DNA of 64,000 nucleotides from the NCBI RefSeq assembly GCF_006715485.1, contig NZ_VFNH01000005.1, positions 1 to 64,000 of the forward strand. The letters are read 5' to 3'. The translations under genes and the position numbers were made by a program. Under the pieces are notes generated by a model. The model did not search any database. It saw only the letters and a program-made list of their open reading frames with translations, and had not been told where the DNA came from. This stretch comes from Herbaspirillum sp. SJZ107. GTDB taxonomy: Bacteria; Pseudomonadota; Gammaproteobacteria; Burkholderiales; Burkholderiaceae_D. Of the stretch, positions 34,267 through 43,369 are shown in pieces. The first letter of the stretch is position 1, and each line of letters begins with the position of its first letter.

Positions 34267-36318
34267 TCACTTTCGGATCCCGTACAGGGAAATGCCGAGC
34301 CGGCGCGTATCCTGGCCGATGCCGTAGTCGACCGGCCGCAAGGGCTGGTCGATCGTCAGCACGATGTGCTGTGCGGCGCCCGGTGCCGGGCCGAGGTCGA
34401 GCGTCACGCGGCGGCGCCGTTCGGTCGGATAGAAGGTCCAGCTGCCGGCCGCCCTGCCGTTGACGACCGCCTGCAGCCGGATCCGCGCGCCGTAGCCGGG
34501 CACGAAGCTGCCCAGGTCCAGCGTCAGCATCCGGCCGCGCTGCGGATCGGCTGGCAGGCGCAGCACGGCCAGCGGCCCGTCCGACCAGACGGAATCCCCC
34601 TCGATCGCCGACCAGCCCTCCCCCAGTATCTGCCTGAACCAGGCCGGCTGCGCCCCGACCGTGTTCCAGGCGACCGGACGCGGCGGCGCGCCGGCGCGGA
34701 ACAGCGACAGGCCCTGCGCTTCGGCATCTGGCTCGCCGCGCACCGGGTTGGGCGCATCGGTATGGCGCACCTGGTAGCGGCGTCCGGCGGCCACTTCCTC
34801 GGGACGGCAGCGCCTGGGCCGGGTGAAGGAGATGTGCCAGTTTTCGTTCACGCAGGCCAGGTCGACGCCCTGGCGTGCGGCATAGGCCAGCAGTCCCATC
34901 GTATTGCCCCACACCTCGCCCTGGGTGGTCGGATTTGGACCCAGGTCCAGGTCGAGCACCACGCGCCCGTGGCCAGGCAGCCGGCGCACCTGTTCGTACA
35001 GCGCGGCGACGTTGGCGTGGTTGTAGAAATACGCGTAGTCCGGCGGCACCCGCAGCCAGTGCCAGGCGCCGGCCACGGCCAGCAGCGCCAGCATGGCTGC
35101 CATCGCCTCCCTGGCCCGGATGCGGATCGATGCGTAGCCGATCAGGGCCAGCAGCCCGGCCGCCAGCGCCGGTACCGCAAAGTAGAAGGCCGCAATATAG
35201 ACCTGGCCGAGCATGTCGACGCCGGCCCAGGCGTAATACAGCACCGACAGCGTCGCCACGAGGAAGACGATGCCGAGCGCCCGCGCGTCGCGCGCAAATG
35301 CGGGCGGCACGCGGCCCAGGCCGGCCAGCAGCAGCGCGGCCAGGGCCAGGCCCCAGGCCAGCGCGCCGCGCGCGGGTGCGCCATCGCCGAGTCCCCAGTA
35401 GACGCCGACGAAGCGTGCCGCCTCGACCAGCGTATTGGCCTTGTTGGCGCGGCCGAACTTCAGGTAATCGTAGAGCGGCCCGGGGAACTCCCTGACGGTG
35501 GCGATGATGAGCGGGACGAAGAACAGGAACAGGATGCCGGCAGGGAGCAGCAGCGCGCGCCGGTGCGTCGCCAGCCACAGGCGGCCCACGATACGCAGCT
35601 CTGGCTCGCGGCGTGCCAGCACCCGGTTGGCGGCCAGCGTCATGAGCAGGGTCAAGCCCAGTATCGGCATGAAGGCGGCATGGCCGTTGAACAGGAAACC
35701 GGCGGCGACGGCGAGCGTGCCGAGCGTATCAATGCGGCCCTGCACCAGGCGCGCGCCCGCCACCAGCAGCGCCGCGTACGGCAGCACGAACAGGTGCGGG
35801 AACCAGATGCCGCCGACGATCGCGCGGTCGCTCCAGGCAAGCACCAGCAACATGACCGCGGTGAACAGCAGCGCCGGCACCATGCGCCCGCTTAGGTGCC
35901 CACTCATGCGCCGCACCATCGCCACGATCGCGGCCAGCCAGGCGGCATCATATACATCCACCGCCAGCAGCTGGCCGGAAAACGGCGACGGCACCAGGTG
36001 CAGCCAGTCGTGGAACAGCAGCTCGCCGAAGGCCAGCACGTACAGCAGCGCTGGACCGGGATGATTGAAACCGACACGCGAATAATGGCCTTGGATCAGC
36101 TGGAAACGCTTGGCATCCAGCACCAGCAGCGTGTTCGCCGCAAAGTCGCTCGATTCGTGGTTGACGGTGCGGATCGCATCCCAGTTGACGCAGGCCAGGC
36201 CGGCCGTGAACAGCACCAGCAGCAGGAAAAACCGCAGCGCGCGCCGCGACCGGGCGGCGTGACGCTGCGGCGTTCGTGCCTGCGCAGGTTCGGCATCGAG
36301 GGTGGCGTCGGTCGTCAT
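34267..36318 (-). CDS. Polytopic GT-C-like membrane protein with C-terminal beta domain
   Basis: Large inner-membrane protein, 683 aa, with about 11-13 transmembrane helices (residues 28-430) followed by a soluble domain (about 440-683). The first loop carries HYSRVGFNHPGPALLY, a conserved HPGP motif in this group, and earlier NHESSDFAAN with an acidic residue in the place expected for a GT-C catalytic Asp. The C-terminal domain ends in a beta-rich module with DTRRLGISLYGI. It is the last gene of the cassette with HAD-UbiA, DprE1-like and DprE2-like genes, so transfer of a lipid-linked pentose is the best inference. The exact acceptor is unknown. Confidence 0.75.
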   Translation of the reverse strand: MTTDATLDAEPAQARTPQRHAARSRRALRFFLLLVLFTAGLACVNWDAIRTVNHESSDFAANTLLVLDAKRFQLIQGHYSRVGFNHPGPALLYVLAFGELLFHDWLHLVPSPFSGQLLAVDVYDAAWLAAIVAMVRRMSGHLSGRMVPALLFTAVMLLVLAWSDRAIVGGIWFPHLFVLPYAALLVAGARLVQGRIDTLGTLAVAAGFLFNGHAAFMPILGLTLLMTLAANRVLARREPELRIVGRLWLATHRRALLLPAGILFLFFVPLIIATVREFPGPLYDYLKFGRANKANTLVEAARFVGVYWGLGDGAPARGALAWGLALAALLLAGLGRVPPAFARDARALGIVFLVATLSVLYYAWAGVDMLGQVYIAAFYFAVPALAAGLLALIGYASIRIRAREAMAAMLALLAVAGAWHWLRVPPDYAYFYNHANVAALYEQVRRLPGHGRVVLDLDLGPNPTTQGEVWGNTMGLLAYAARQGVDLACVNENWHISFTRPRRCRPEEVAAGRRYQVRHTDAPNPVRGEPDAEAQGLSLFRAGAPPRPVAWNTVGAQPAWFRQILGEGWSAIEGDSVWSDGPLAVLRLPADPQRGRMLTLDLGSFVPGYGARIRLQAVVNGRAAGSWTFYPTERRRRVTLDLGPAPGAAQHIVLTIDQPLRPVDYGIGQDTRRLGISLYGIRK

Positions 36319-37068
36319 TCAGATGCTCATCCGGTTGAACACGAAGGCCGGCAGGTGGCGGATCACCAGCATCACCGCGGCCCACTTGCCCGGGGCGTAG
36401 ACGACCGCGCTGCCGGCGGCCGCGCCGTCGACGATGCGGCGCGCCACCGCCTCCACCGGCGCCAGGCCGCGCTGCGGCAGGTGGGCCGTCATCGGGGTCG
36501 CGGTCGGCCCCGGCTTGACCAGCACCACGCGCAGCTGGCTGCCGCTGCCGGCCAGCCGGTGCTGCAAGCCCTGCGCGTAGCGCGTGACCAGGCCCTTGGC
36601 GGCGCCGTAGACGTAGTTGGAGCGGCGCCCGCGGTCGCCCGCCACCGAGCCGATCAGGGTAATGACGCCGCCACTGTGTTCCATGTGGCCGGCAAAGGCT
36701 TCGGCGAACAGCACCGGCGACAGCGCATTCACCTGCAGGGCATCGGAGACGGCGCCGAGGTCGCGCTGGCAGGCCTGCTGGTCGGGCAACATGCCGTGCG
36801 CGATCAGGACCCGGTCCGGCATCCCTTGCGCCACGATGGCGTCGACCAGGGTGCGGATGGCGCGCGCATCGAGCAGGTCGCCGCTTGCGGTGCGCACCTC
36901 GGTGCCGGGGCTGCGCACGCGCAGGTCGGCGGCGACGCGCTCGAGGCGGCCGGCATCTCGCCCGACCAGCGTCAGGGTCACGCCGGGCGCCGCCCACAGC
37001 CGGGCGCAATGTTCGGCGATCGATGAGGTGGCACCGATGATCACGATGCGGCGTGGCGAATCAGGCAT
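36319..37068 (-). CDS. DprE2-like short-chain dehydrogenase
   Basis: NAD(P)-dependent SDR oxidoreductase, 249 aa from the ATG at 37068 (MPDSPRRIVIIGATS). The frame from 37209 adds a non-family extension over the upstream gene. Cofactor motif IIGATSSIAEHCA, catalytic Ser in LIGSVAGDRG and the YVYGAAKG active-site Tyr/Lys are present. Position next to a DprE1-like oxidase makes it the likely second half-reaction of decaprenyl-phosphoryl-ribose 2'-epimerisation (reduction of the keto intermediate to arabinose). The start is one nt after the DprE1-like stop and the stop abuts the GT-C-like gene's start, so translation is tightly coupled. Confidence 0.85.
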   Translation of the reverse strand: MPDSPRRIVIIGATSSIAEHCARLWAAPGVTLTLVGRDAGRLERVAADLRVRSPGTEVRTASGDLLDARAIRTLVDAIVAQGMPDRVLIAHGMLPDQQACQRDLGAVSDALQVNALSPVLFAEAFAGHMEHSGGVITLIGSVAGDRGRRSNYVYGAAKGLVTRYAQGLQHRLAGSGSQLRVVLVKPGPTATPMTAHLPQRGLAPVEAVARRIVDGAAAGSAVVYAPGKWAAVMLVIRHLPAFVFNRMSI

Positions 37069-37069
37069 G

Positions 37070-38374
37070 TCAGCTCCCCAGCAGGCGGCGCGACATCGAC
37101 GAGCTGATGCCGCGGTCGCGGTAAGGCAGGAATTCGGCGAGGCGCGGGTAGCCTGCCTCGAACAGGGCGCGCGGCATGCGCGCATCCTTGGCGGCGTACA
37201 GGCGGCCACCGGCCTCGCGCACGATGGCGTCGAGCCGTTCGAACAGGCGCAGCGTCGACGCGCCGCGGTTGGGAAAATCCAGCGCCAGGGTGACGCCGGG
37301 ACGCGGAAAACTCATCATGCCGATGCTGTCGCGCTCGCCGAAGGTCTTCAGCACCGCCAGGAAAGAACCCTGGCCGGACGCCTTGATCGCCGCCAGCATC
37401 GCGCGGGTGGCGTCCTGGCCGCCGGCGCGCGGCACCACGCTCTGGTACTGGTAGAAGCCGCGCGGGCCGTACATGCGGTTCCAGTCGTGCAGCCCGTCGA
37501 GCGGGTAGCCGTAGGCTTCGAAGTGGGCGATCGTACGGCGCTGCTTGAGGCGCCCGAGGTGGAAATAGGCGGCGTTGAAGGGCCGCAGCGACAGGCCGTT
37601 CACCAGCGACACCGGCGGCGTGACCGGCATGCGCCGCGGCTGTCGCTCTACGCGGGCACCGGATTCAGGAATCGGCGCCGGGTTGGCGCGCAGGAACAGG
37701 CCGCGCCCGCTGCCCGACAGGCAATCGATCCAGGACACGGTATGTTCCCAGCCGGCTTCGGAAGCGTCGGCCAGCGGGAAAAAATCGTCGAGCCTGCCGT
37801 AGGGGATGGTGTCGGTGACCAGCCAGGGACCGCTCACGCGGCGCAACTGCAACTCGGCCTCGACGATCACCCCGGTCAGGCCCATGCCGCCGACGGTGGC
37901 GGCAAACCAGCCGGCGCGGTGCGCCGGACCGCAATGGATGACGCTGCCGTCGGTACGCGCCAGGCGCAGGGACAGGACATGGTTGCCGAAGGAACCCAGC
38001 CGGTGGTGGTTCTTGCCATGGACGTCGTTGGCGATGGCGCCGCCGACCGTGACGAGTTGGGTGCCGGGCGTGACCGGCAGCAGCCAGCCATGGGCCAGGC
38101 TCATGCGCTGGATGTCGCGCAGCAGCACGCCGGCCTCGCAGCGCAGGCGTCCGCCGGCCGCATCGAAATCGATGAAGCGGTCCAGCCCCGTGGTGCGCCA
38201 CAGGCGGCCGCCCGGGTTCAGGCAGACGTCGCCGTAGCTGCACGCATTGCCCTGGGCCAGGCCGGCCCCGTCGGCTTCGATTCGGTGCGCGGCCCGCTCG
38301 CGGTCGTGCAGCGCCACCAGCTCGTGCGCGTGGCTGCCGAGGCGTCCCCACGACGCGACTTTTACCATGGCCAT
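37070..38374 (-). CDS. DprE1-like FAD-dependent decaprenyl-phosphoryl-sugar oxidase
   Basis: FAD oxidoreductase of the DprE1 type, 434 aa from 38374, or 432 from the ATG at 38368; the longer frame to 39688 is not coding. The FAD segment is strikingly DprE1-like: NACSYGDVCLNPGG, TPGTQLVTVGGAIANDVHG, and KNHHRLGSFGNH (about residues 101-132). The C-terminal YAAKDAR keeps the catalytic Lys region. At the position of mycobacterial Cys387 the sequence reads GVTLALDFP, that is Ala. The start lies inside the end of the HAD-UbiA gene, giving a 7- or 13-nt overlap. Predicted to oxidise decaprenyl-phosphoryl ribose at C2'. Confidence 0.88.
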   Translation of the reverse strand: MAMVKVASWGRLGSHAHELVALHDRERAAHRIEADGAGLAQGNACSYGDVCLNPGGRLWRTTGLDRFIDFDAAGGRLRCEAGVLLRDIQRMSLAHGWLLPVTPGTQLVTVGGAIANDVHGKNHHRLGSFGNHVLSLRLARTDGSVIHCGPAHRAGWFAATVGGMGLTGVIVEAELQLRRVSGPWLVTDTIPYGRLDDFFPLADASEAGWEHTVSWIDCLSGSGRGLFLRANPAPIPESGARVERQPRRMPVTPPVSLVNGLSLRPFNAAYFHLGRLKQRRTIAHFEAYGYPLDGLHDWNRMYGPRGFYQYQSVVPRAGGQDATRAMLAAIKASGQGSFLAVLKTFGERDSIGMMSFPRPGVTLALDFPNRGASTLRLFERLDAIVREAGGRLYAAKDARMPRALFEAGYPRLAEFLPYRDRGISSSMSRRLLGS

Positions 38375-39807
38375 CCGAGCGCACCGATCACCAGCACGGC
38401 ACCGAAGACCAGTCCGGCCAGGCGGCTGGCGCGGTCCTTCATGGCGAACACCACCGGGTCGTCGTGCATGTGGCCGCGGTGCGCCTGCATCCAGATCCAG
38501 CTGATCCAGAACAGCAGCACCGGCACCGTGCCCCACACGGCTTCCGGCTGGCGGTACAGCACAGCGACCTTGTCGCTGTTCAGGTACAGCGCCAGCACCA
38601 CGGCCGACGCATAGCCGGCGGCGACGCCCAGGTTCAGCACCAGCGGCTCGTCGCTGGTGTAGTAGCCGCGCCCCTGCACCTTGTGGCGGCCGGACAGCGC
38701 CTGCACCTGCAGTTCCGCGTGGCGCTTGACGAAGGCCAGCGACAGGAACAGGAACACCGAAAACGCCAGCAGCCAGAACGACAGCGGCAGCGACAGCGCG
38801 GCGGCGCCGGCCGTGATGCGCAGCGTGTACAGCATCGCCAGCGCGATGCAGTCGAGCAGGATCATTTTTTTCACGCCGAGCGAGTACACGCAGGTCAGCA
38901 GGAAGTAACACAGCAGCCACGGCAGGAAGCTGCCGCCCACGTGCACACCCAGCGCCAGGCTGGCCCCCAGCAGCAGCGGCGCCGCCAGCACCCCGTGCCG
39001 GACCGGCAGCGCGCCCGAAGCGAACGGACGCAGGCGCTTGCGCGGATGGGCGCGGTCGCTGTCGAGGTCGAGCAGGTCGTTGGTGATGTAGACGGTCGAG
39101 GCGCACAGGCTGAACGACAGAAAGGCCAGCGCCAGCGTCAGCCAGTGGCCCAGGTCGAACACCTGGTGCGCGGCTACCAGCGGCACGAACAGCAGCACGT
39201 TCTTGAGCCACTGGTGCAGGCGCAGCGCCTGGCGCCAGGCCGGGACGGCGGCCCTGACGCCCCGCGCCGGCGCCGGGAACTCGCGCTCGACGCCGCACAG
39301 CGCCGCCGCCTTGCCGGCCAGCCCGCGGGCGCCGTTGACCACGATCGCCTTGCGCGCGCGGCGCCAGACCTTGAGATCGGCCGCGGAATTGCCGGCGTAG
39401 TCGAAGCCGCCGTGGCCGTACTGGCGCGCCAGCGCCTCGGCCTTGTCGTGGCCCACCAGGTGGATGGTGGCGTCGCCGGCCAGCACCTCGTCGAATACGC
39501 CCAGGTGCGCCGCCACTGCATCCGCGAACACGCGGTCTGCACCGGTGCACAGCACCAGGCGGCGGCCGGCGGCGCGCTGCTCCTTCAGCCAGGCCAGCAA
39601 CGATTCGTTGTAGGGCAGGAGTGCGGCATCGACGGCGCCGCGGCTGGCCAGCTTGCGCTTGAGCACCGCCTTGCCCTGCAGCAGCCACAGCGGGATGCGC
39701 AAGACGTCGAACGGCCGGTCGCGCGACACCCGCAGCGCCGATTCGTGCAGCAGGTCGGTGTGCACCAGCGTCCCGTCCAGGTCAACGATCAATGGAGCCA
39801 TTGTCAC
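38362..39807 (-). CDS. HAD phosphatase-UbiA prenyltransferase fusion (DPPR synthase-like)
   Basis: Two-domain protein, 481 aa. The N-terminal HAD domain (about 1-190) has the catalytic DLDGTLV (D9, D11) and LVLCTGAD. The C-terminal UbiA domain (about 195-481) has the prenyl-diphosphate motif NDLLDLDSDRAHPRKRLRP and the second aspartate region YSLGVKKMILLDC, with about eight helices. UbiA enzymes of this group join phosphoribosyl-PP to decaprenyl phosphate, and the HAD domain can remove the 5-phosphate, two steps of arabinofuranosyl-lipid synthesis. First gene of the cassette; starts at 39807 or 39801. Confidence 0.88.
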   Translation of the reverse strand: MTMAPLIVDLDGTLVHTDLLHESALRVSRDRPFDVLRIPLWLLQGKAVLKRKLASRGAVDAALLPYNESLLAWLKEQRAAGRRLVLCTGADRVFADAVAAHLGVFDEVLAGDATIHLVGHDKAEALARQYGHGGFDYAGNSAADLKVWRRARKAIVVNGARGLAGKAAALCGVEREFPAPARGVRAAVPAWRQALRLHQWLKNVLLFVPLVAAHQVFDLGHWLTLALAFLSFSLCASTVYITNDLLDLDSDRAHPRKRLRPFASGALPVRHGVLAAPLLLGASLALGVHVGGSFLPWLLCYFLLTCVYSLGVKKMILLDCIALAMLYTLRITAGAAALSLPLSFWLLAFSVFLFLSLAFVKRHAELQVQALSGRHKVQGRGYYTSDEPLVLNLGVAAGYASAVVLALYLNSDKVAVLYRQPEAVWGTVPVLLFWISWIWMQAHRGHMHDDPVVFAMKDRASRLAGLVFGAVLVIGALGWPW

Positions 39808-40022
39808 GATGAAATCCTGCAGAAGAAGCGTACTCGGCTATTCGAGGCGCTTAAAATAATGCAAAAGTATTAACAAAGCTTAAGCATTATAGGTAAGCAT
39901 CCAGGGTCATCTTTTGATCTGCCGCGCGATCGCTGCCGTTTCAGGACATTCCCACTGCCGGCCCGGTACGCGTCTCTTGTACACTCCCGGCACCGCACGA
40001 TGACCATCCGCCGAGGCCAGCC
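39808..40022. promoter_or_regulatory. Divergent promoter region of the arabinosyl-type cassette
   Basis: A 215-bp AT-rich gap between divergent genes. It contains the inverted repeat ATAATGC (39856-39862)/GCATTAT (39884-39890). No -35/-10 pair was assigned with confidence. Confidence 0.4.
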
Positions 40023-41555
40023 ATGCCGATCCGCACCGCCGCTTCGCTGACGCTGTTACTCCCGCTATTGCTTCCGGCTTTTGCCGTCGCTTGCCTGGCC
40101 GTGTGCTACCTGAGCGGCCATCCCTTGCGCGCCGGGCTGCTTAACGCGGATGCCCTGTATCTGCCGACGCTGTTCGACGACCTGCTGACCCGCGGCGGCC
40201 GGCTGTCGGACTGGTACCTGACACCGGCGCCCTACTTCTTTCCCGATTACCCGCTCTACCTGGCAGCGTGGTGGATGGCGCCGACCTCCTATTACCAGAT
40301 CATCGTGTTCGGCGTCCTCCAGTGCGCGCTGCTGTCCGGCGCGGTGGCGCTGCTGGCGCGGGCGCTCGGTGCCAGGGCGGTGCTGCCGGCGGCCGCGTGC
40401 AGCCTGACGCTGTTCGCCTGGCTGGCCGCATCGGGCCGGGAACCCTTCGTGCTGCTGCTGTCGAATGCCTACCACTTCGGCGGCTTCCTCGCTGCGGTGC
40501 TGCTGGCGGCGGCCTTGCTGCGCTTCGAGGCGAGCGCCTCGCGCGCGGCGCTGGGGGCGGCGTGCCTGCTGGCGTTTGTCGGCACGCTGTCGGACAGCCT
40601 GTTCCTGCTGCAGGCAGCGCTGCCGCTGGCCGGCGCCGCGAGCGCCCGTATCCTGCTCGAGCGCGGCAAGCCAGGCCGGCGCCAGCGCCTGCTGGTGGCG
40701 TGGACGCCAGTGATGTCCGCCCTGCTCGGCCACGTCGGCTACCGGCTGCTGGTCGCGCATCCGACCCGCTACGACGTGCATCTCGACCCAGGCCGCCTTG
40801 CCGCCAACCTGCACGACCTGGCGGGCATCGGGCTGGACCTGTGGCAAGCGCTGCCGCTGGCGGTGCTGGGCTGGCTGGCCTGCGCCGCCTTCGCCTTGGC
40901 CTGCGCCGTGAGGCTGGCGCGGCGGCGCGATCCCTTCGGTTTGCCGCCGGCGCTGGCCTGGCTGCTGGTGTTCTGGCTGGTCTCGGCGACGGCTACGCTG
41001 GCGGTGTCGCTGCCGCTGGCTCCGCTGCCGGTCGCGGCGCGCTACTTCATCCCGGCAGCGTGCTGGCCGATCCTGCTGGCGCCGATGGTGGCGGCGCACC
41101 TGCTGCCCGCGCGCCGCGCGCCGGCCCTGTTGCTTGCGGGCGCATGCGCGTTCACACTGGGCATCGGCATGGCGACCGCGCGCCAATGGCAGGCGCACCC
41201 GATCGAGACCGCCTACTACCCCGCCGACAACGCCTGCCTCGACCGCGCGCTGGCGCGCATGGACCTGCATCATGGCGTCGCCCAGTACTGGGACGCCAAG
41301 CCGTTCCAGCGCTTCAGCCGCAGCGGCATCGTGCTGGCCCAGCACATCGCGTCGCTGGAGGAACTGCCCTGGATTACCAGCGAACGCTACTTCCGCCCGG
41401 CCTACGATTTCGCCCTGGTCGGCCCGGATGCGCCACCGCCGCACCACATCCCGGCGGCGCGTCTGGAAGCGATCAACGGCCCGCCGCTGGCACGGGTACG
41501 CTGCGGCGCCTACACGATTCTGCTGTACGGACGCGGTGGAATGCGGGTGTACTGA
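40023..41555 (+). CDS. Polytopic membrane protein, GT-C glycosyltransferase-like
   Basis: Integral membrane protein of 510 aa with about 11 hydrophobic helices (residues 5-390) and a small C-terminal soluble domain (about 400-510). The first periplasmic loop contains LNADALYLPTLFDDL, where an Asp is placed as in GT-C lipid-dependent glycosyltransferases. No family can be named with certainty. It is divergent from the HAD-UbiA/DprE1/DprE2 cassette across 215 bp, so it may be the second transferase or a flippase of the same pathway; this rests on position and topology only. Confidence 0.65.
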   Translation: MPIRTAASLTLLLPLLLPAFAVACLAVCYLSGHPLRAGLLNADALYLPTLFDDLLTRGGRLSDWYLTPAPYFFPDYPLYLAAWWMAPTSYYQIIVFGVLQCALLSGAVALLARALGARAVLPAAACSLTLFAWLAASGREPFVLLLSNAYHFGGFLAAVLLAAALLRFEASASRAALGAACLLAFVGTLSDSLFLLQAALPLAGAASARILLERGKPGRRQRLLVAWTPVMSALLGHVGYRLLVAHPTRYDVHLDPGRLAANLHDLAGIGLDLWQALPLAVLGWLACAAFALACAVRLARRRDPFGLPPALAWLLVFWLVSATATLAVSLPLAPLPVAARYFIPAACWPILLAPMVAAHLLPARRAPALLLAGACAFTLGIGMATARQWQAHPIETAYYPADNACLDRALARMDLHHGVAQYWDAKPFQRFSRSGIVLAQHIASLEELPWITSERYFRPAYDFALVGPDAPPPHHIPAARLEAINGPPLARVRCGAYTILLYGRGGMRVY

Positions 41556-41644
41556 CGTCGTTCCGTATGAAACTTGTACATGTTGAACTGCGCCGGACAT
41601 GCTAGGCTTGCAGCTTGCAATCCAGCACGACACCCTCGATCACC

Positions 41645-42217
41645 ATGCCCCTGAATAAGTTCCGCCCCCACGTTTCCCTGCTCGCCCTCGCTTCCCTGCT
41701 CTGTGCCTGTTCGGGCAAATCCCAGCCCGCTCCCGATCCGGCCGAGGCCAGCCGCAAGGCGGCCGAGGCCGCGCGCCTGGAAGTCGCGACGGTGGCGCGC
41801 AAGCTGGCCACGGTGCCGGTGAAGTGCACGCTGGGCAGCGCCAAGGATGCGGAAGGCAGCTGGACAGACGCGCCGCACGCCGCGCCGCAGCCGGGGAACA
41901 AGGATGGAATGGAATTCACGCTCGATGCGCCGGTGGAGGCACGCGCCTTCCAGCTGGCGCTGAGCGCAAAGGCGTTCCACGACCTCGACAAGGTCGAAGT
42001 GCGCGACGCGAAGGGGGACTGGCACCTGGCCTGGCTCGGCATCCAGCTGTCGGCGCCGGGCGGCTGCGACTACGTCCGGCTGGAGCAGACGATGCAGAAC
42101 GTGCGCGAGGTCGGCGCGCTGCGCGTGTCCTTCCACCCCGGCATGGGCACCGTCTCGGCCGGGCAAGTGCGCCTGCTGCGCGACGCGCCCGCGCCGGCTG
42201 CGGCCCCGGCCGGCTGA
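41645..42217 (+). CDS. Hypothetical lipoprotein
   Basis: Small probable lipoprotein, 190 aa from the ATG at 41645. The N-terminal LLALASLLCACSGKSQ is a lipobox-like end of a signal peptide. A helical spacer (about residues 30-55, AEASRKAAEAARLE) leads to a compact beta-rich domain resembling a discoidin-like fold (CTLGSAKDAEGSWTDAP ... YVRLEQTM). The function is not recognised. It sits between the GT-C-like gene and the convergent proB. Confidence 0.7.
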   Translation: MPLNKFRPHVSLLALASLLCACSGKSQPAPDPAEASRKAAEAARLEVATVARKLATVPVKCTLGSAKDAEGSWTDAPHAAPQPGNKDGMEFTLDAPVEARAFQLALSAKAFHDLDKVEVRDAKGDWHLAWLGIQLSAPGGCDYVRLEQTMQNVREVGALRVSFHPGMGTVSAGQVRLLRDAPAPAAAPAG

Positions 42218-42223
42218 GCGGGC

Positions 42224-43351
42224 TTAGAGCAGGACCAGGTTGTCGCGGTGCACCAGCTCGGGCGCCTCGACGTAGCCGAGGATCTGTTCGATCTCGCTGG
42301 ACGCATGGCGCATGATGCGCTTGACTTCGCTGGCGGTGTAGTTGGTGAGGCCGCGCGCGATTTCGCGGCCATCCTCGCCCTTGCAGGTAACCAGTGCGCC
42401 GCGCCCGAATTCGCCGCGCACCGCGACCACGCCGATCGGTAATAACGATTTACCTTCTTTTGCCAGCTTCTGCACGGCGCCCGCATCCAGCACCAGCTCG
42501 CCGGCCGTGTGCAGGTGGTCGACCATCCACTGGCGGCGCGCGGTCAGGCGCGCGGTCGGCGCGGTCAGCTGGGTGCCGATCGCCTCGCCCTGCGCCAGGC
42601 GCACCAGCACGTTGTCTTCGCGACCCCAGGCGATCACGGTGTGGGCGCCCGAACGGGCGGCGCGGCGCGCGGCCAGCACCTTGGTCAGCATGCCGCCGCT
42701 GCCGATGCTGGAGCCGGCACCGCCGGCCATCGCTTCCAGCGATGCATCGCCGGCCTGCGCTTGCTCGATCAGGCGCGCCTGCGGGTCCTTGCGCGGATCG
42801 GCGGAATACAGGCCTTTCTGGTCGGTGAGGATGACCAGGGCATCGGCCTCGATCAGGTTGGCGACCAGCGCGCCGAGGGTGTCGTTGTCGCCGAACTTGA
42901 TTTCGTCGGTGACCACGGTGTCGTTCTCGTTGATGATCGGGACCACGCCCAGGCGCAGCAGCGTCGTCAGCGTCGAGCGCGCGTTCAGGTAGCGTTCGCG
43001 GTCGGCCAGGTCGGCGTGGGTCAGCAGCACCTGCGCGGTTTTCACGCCGTGGGTGCGGAAGCTGGTTTCGTAGATCTGGGCCAGGCCCATCTGGCCGCAG
43101 GCGGCGCAGGCCTGCAGTTCGTGGATGTCGGTCGGGCGGCTGGTGAAGCCGAGGCGCAGCATGCCTTCGGCGATGGCGCCGCTCGACACCAGCACGACTT
43201 CCTTGCCGAGCGAACGCAGCGAGGAAATCTGCGCGGCCCAGCGCGCGATCGCGGCATTGTCGAGGCCGCGGCCTTCATTGGTGACGAGCGAGGAACCGAC
43301 CTTGACGATGATGCGGCCGGAAGCTTGGATAACGGATTGGAGGGTGGTCAT
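42224..43351 (-). CDS. proB: Glutamate 5-kinase
   Basis: First enzyme of proline synthesis, phosphorylating glutamate; 375 aa. The amino acid kinase domain opens with RIIVKVGSSLVTNEG and carries LVSSGAIAEGM and ENDTVVTDEIKFGDNDTL. A C-terminal PUA domain (about 280-375) is present as in full-length ProB. It is the last gene of the rplU-rpmA-obgE-DUF4345-proB run, which is conserved in betaproteobacteria apart from the DUF4345 insertion. Confidence 0.97.
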   Translation of the reverse strand: MTTLQSVIQASGRIIVKVGSSLVTNEGRGLDNAAIARWAAQISSLRSLGKEVVLVSSGAIAEGMLRLGFTSRPTDIHELQACAACGQMGLAQIYETSFRTHGVKTAQVLLTHADLADRERYLNARSTLTTLLRLGVVPIINENDTVVTDEIKFGDNDTLGALVANLIEADALVILTDQKGLYSADPRKDPQARLIEQAQAGDASLEAMAGGAGSSIGSGGMLTKVLAARRAARSGAHTVIAWGREDNVLVRLAQGEAIGTQLTAPTARLTARRQWMVDHLHTAGELVLDAGAVQKLAKEGKSLLPIGVVAVRGEFGRGALVTCKGEDGREIARGLTNYTASEVKRIMRHASSEIEQILGYVEAPELVHRDNLVLL

Positions 43352-43369
43352 GTCGAAGTGGATGCGAAC

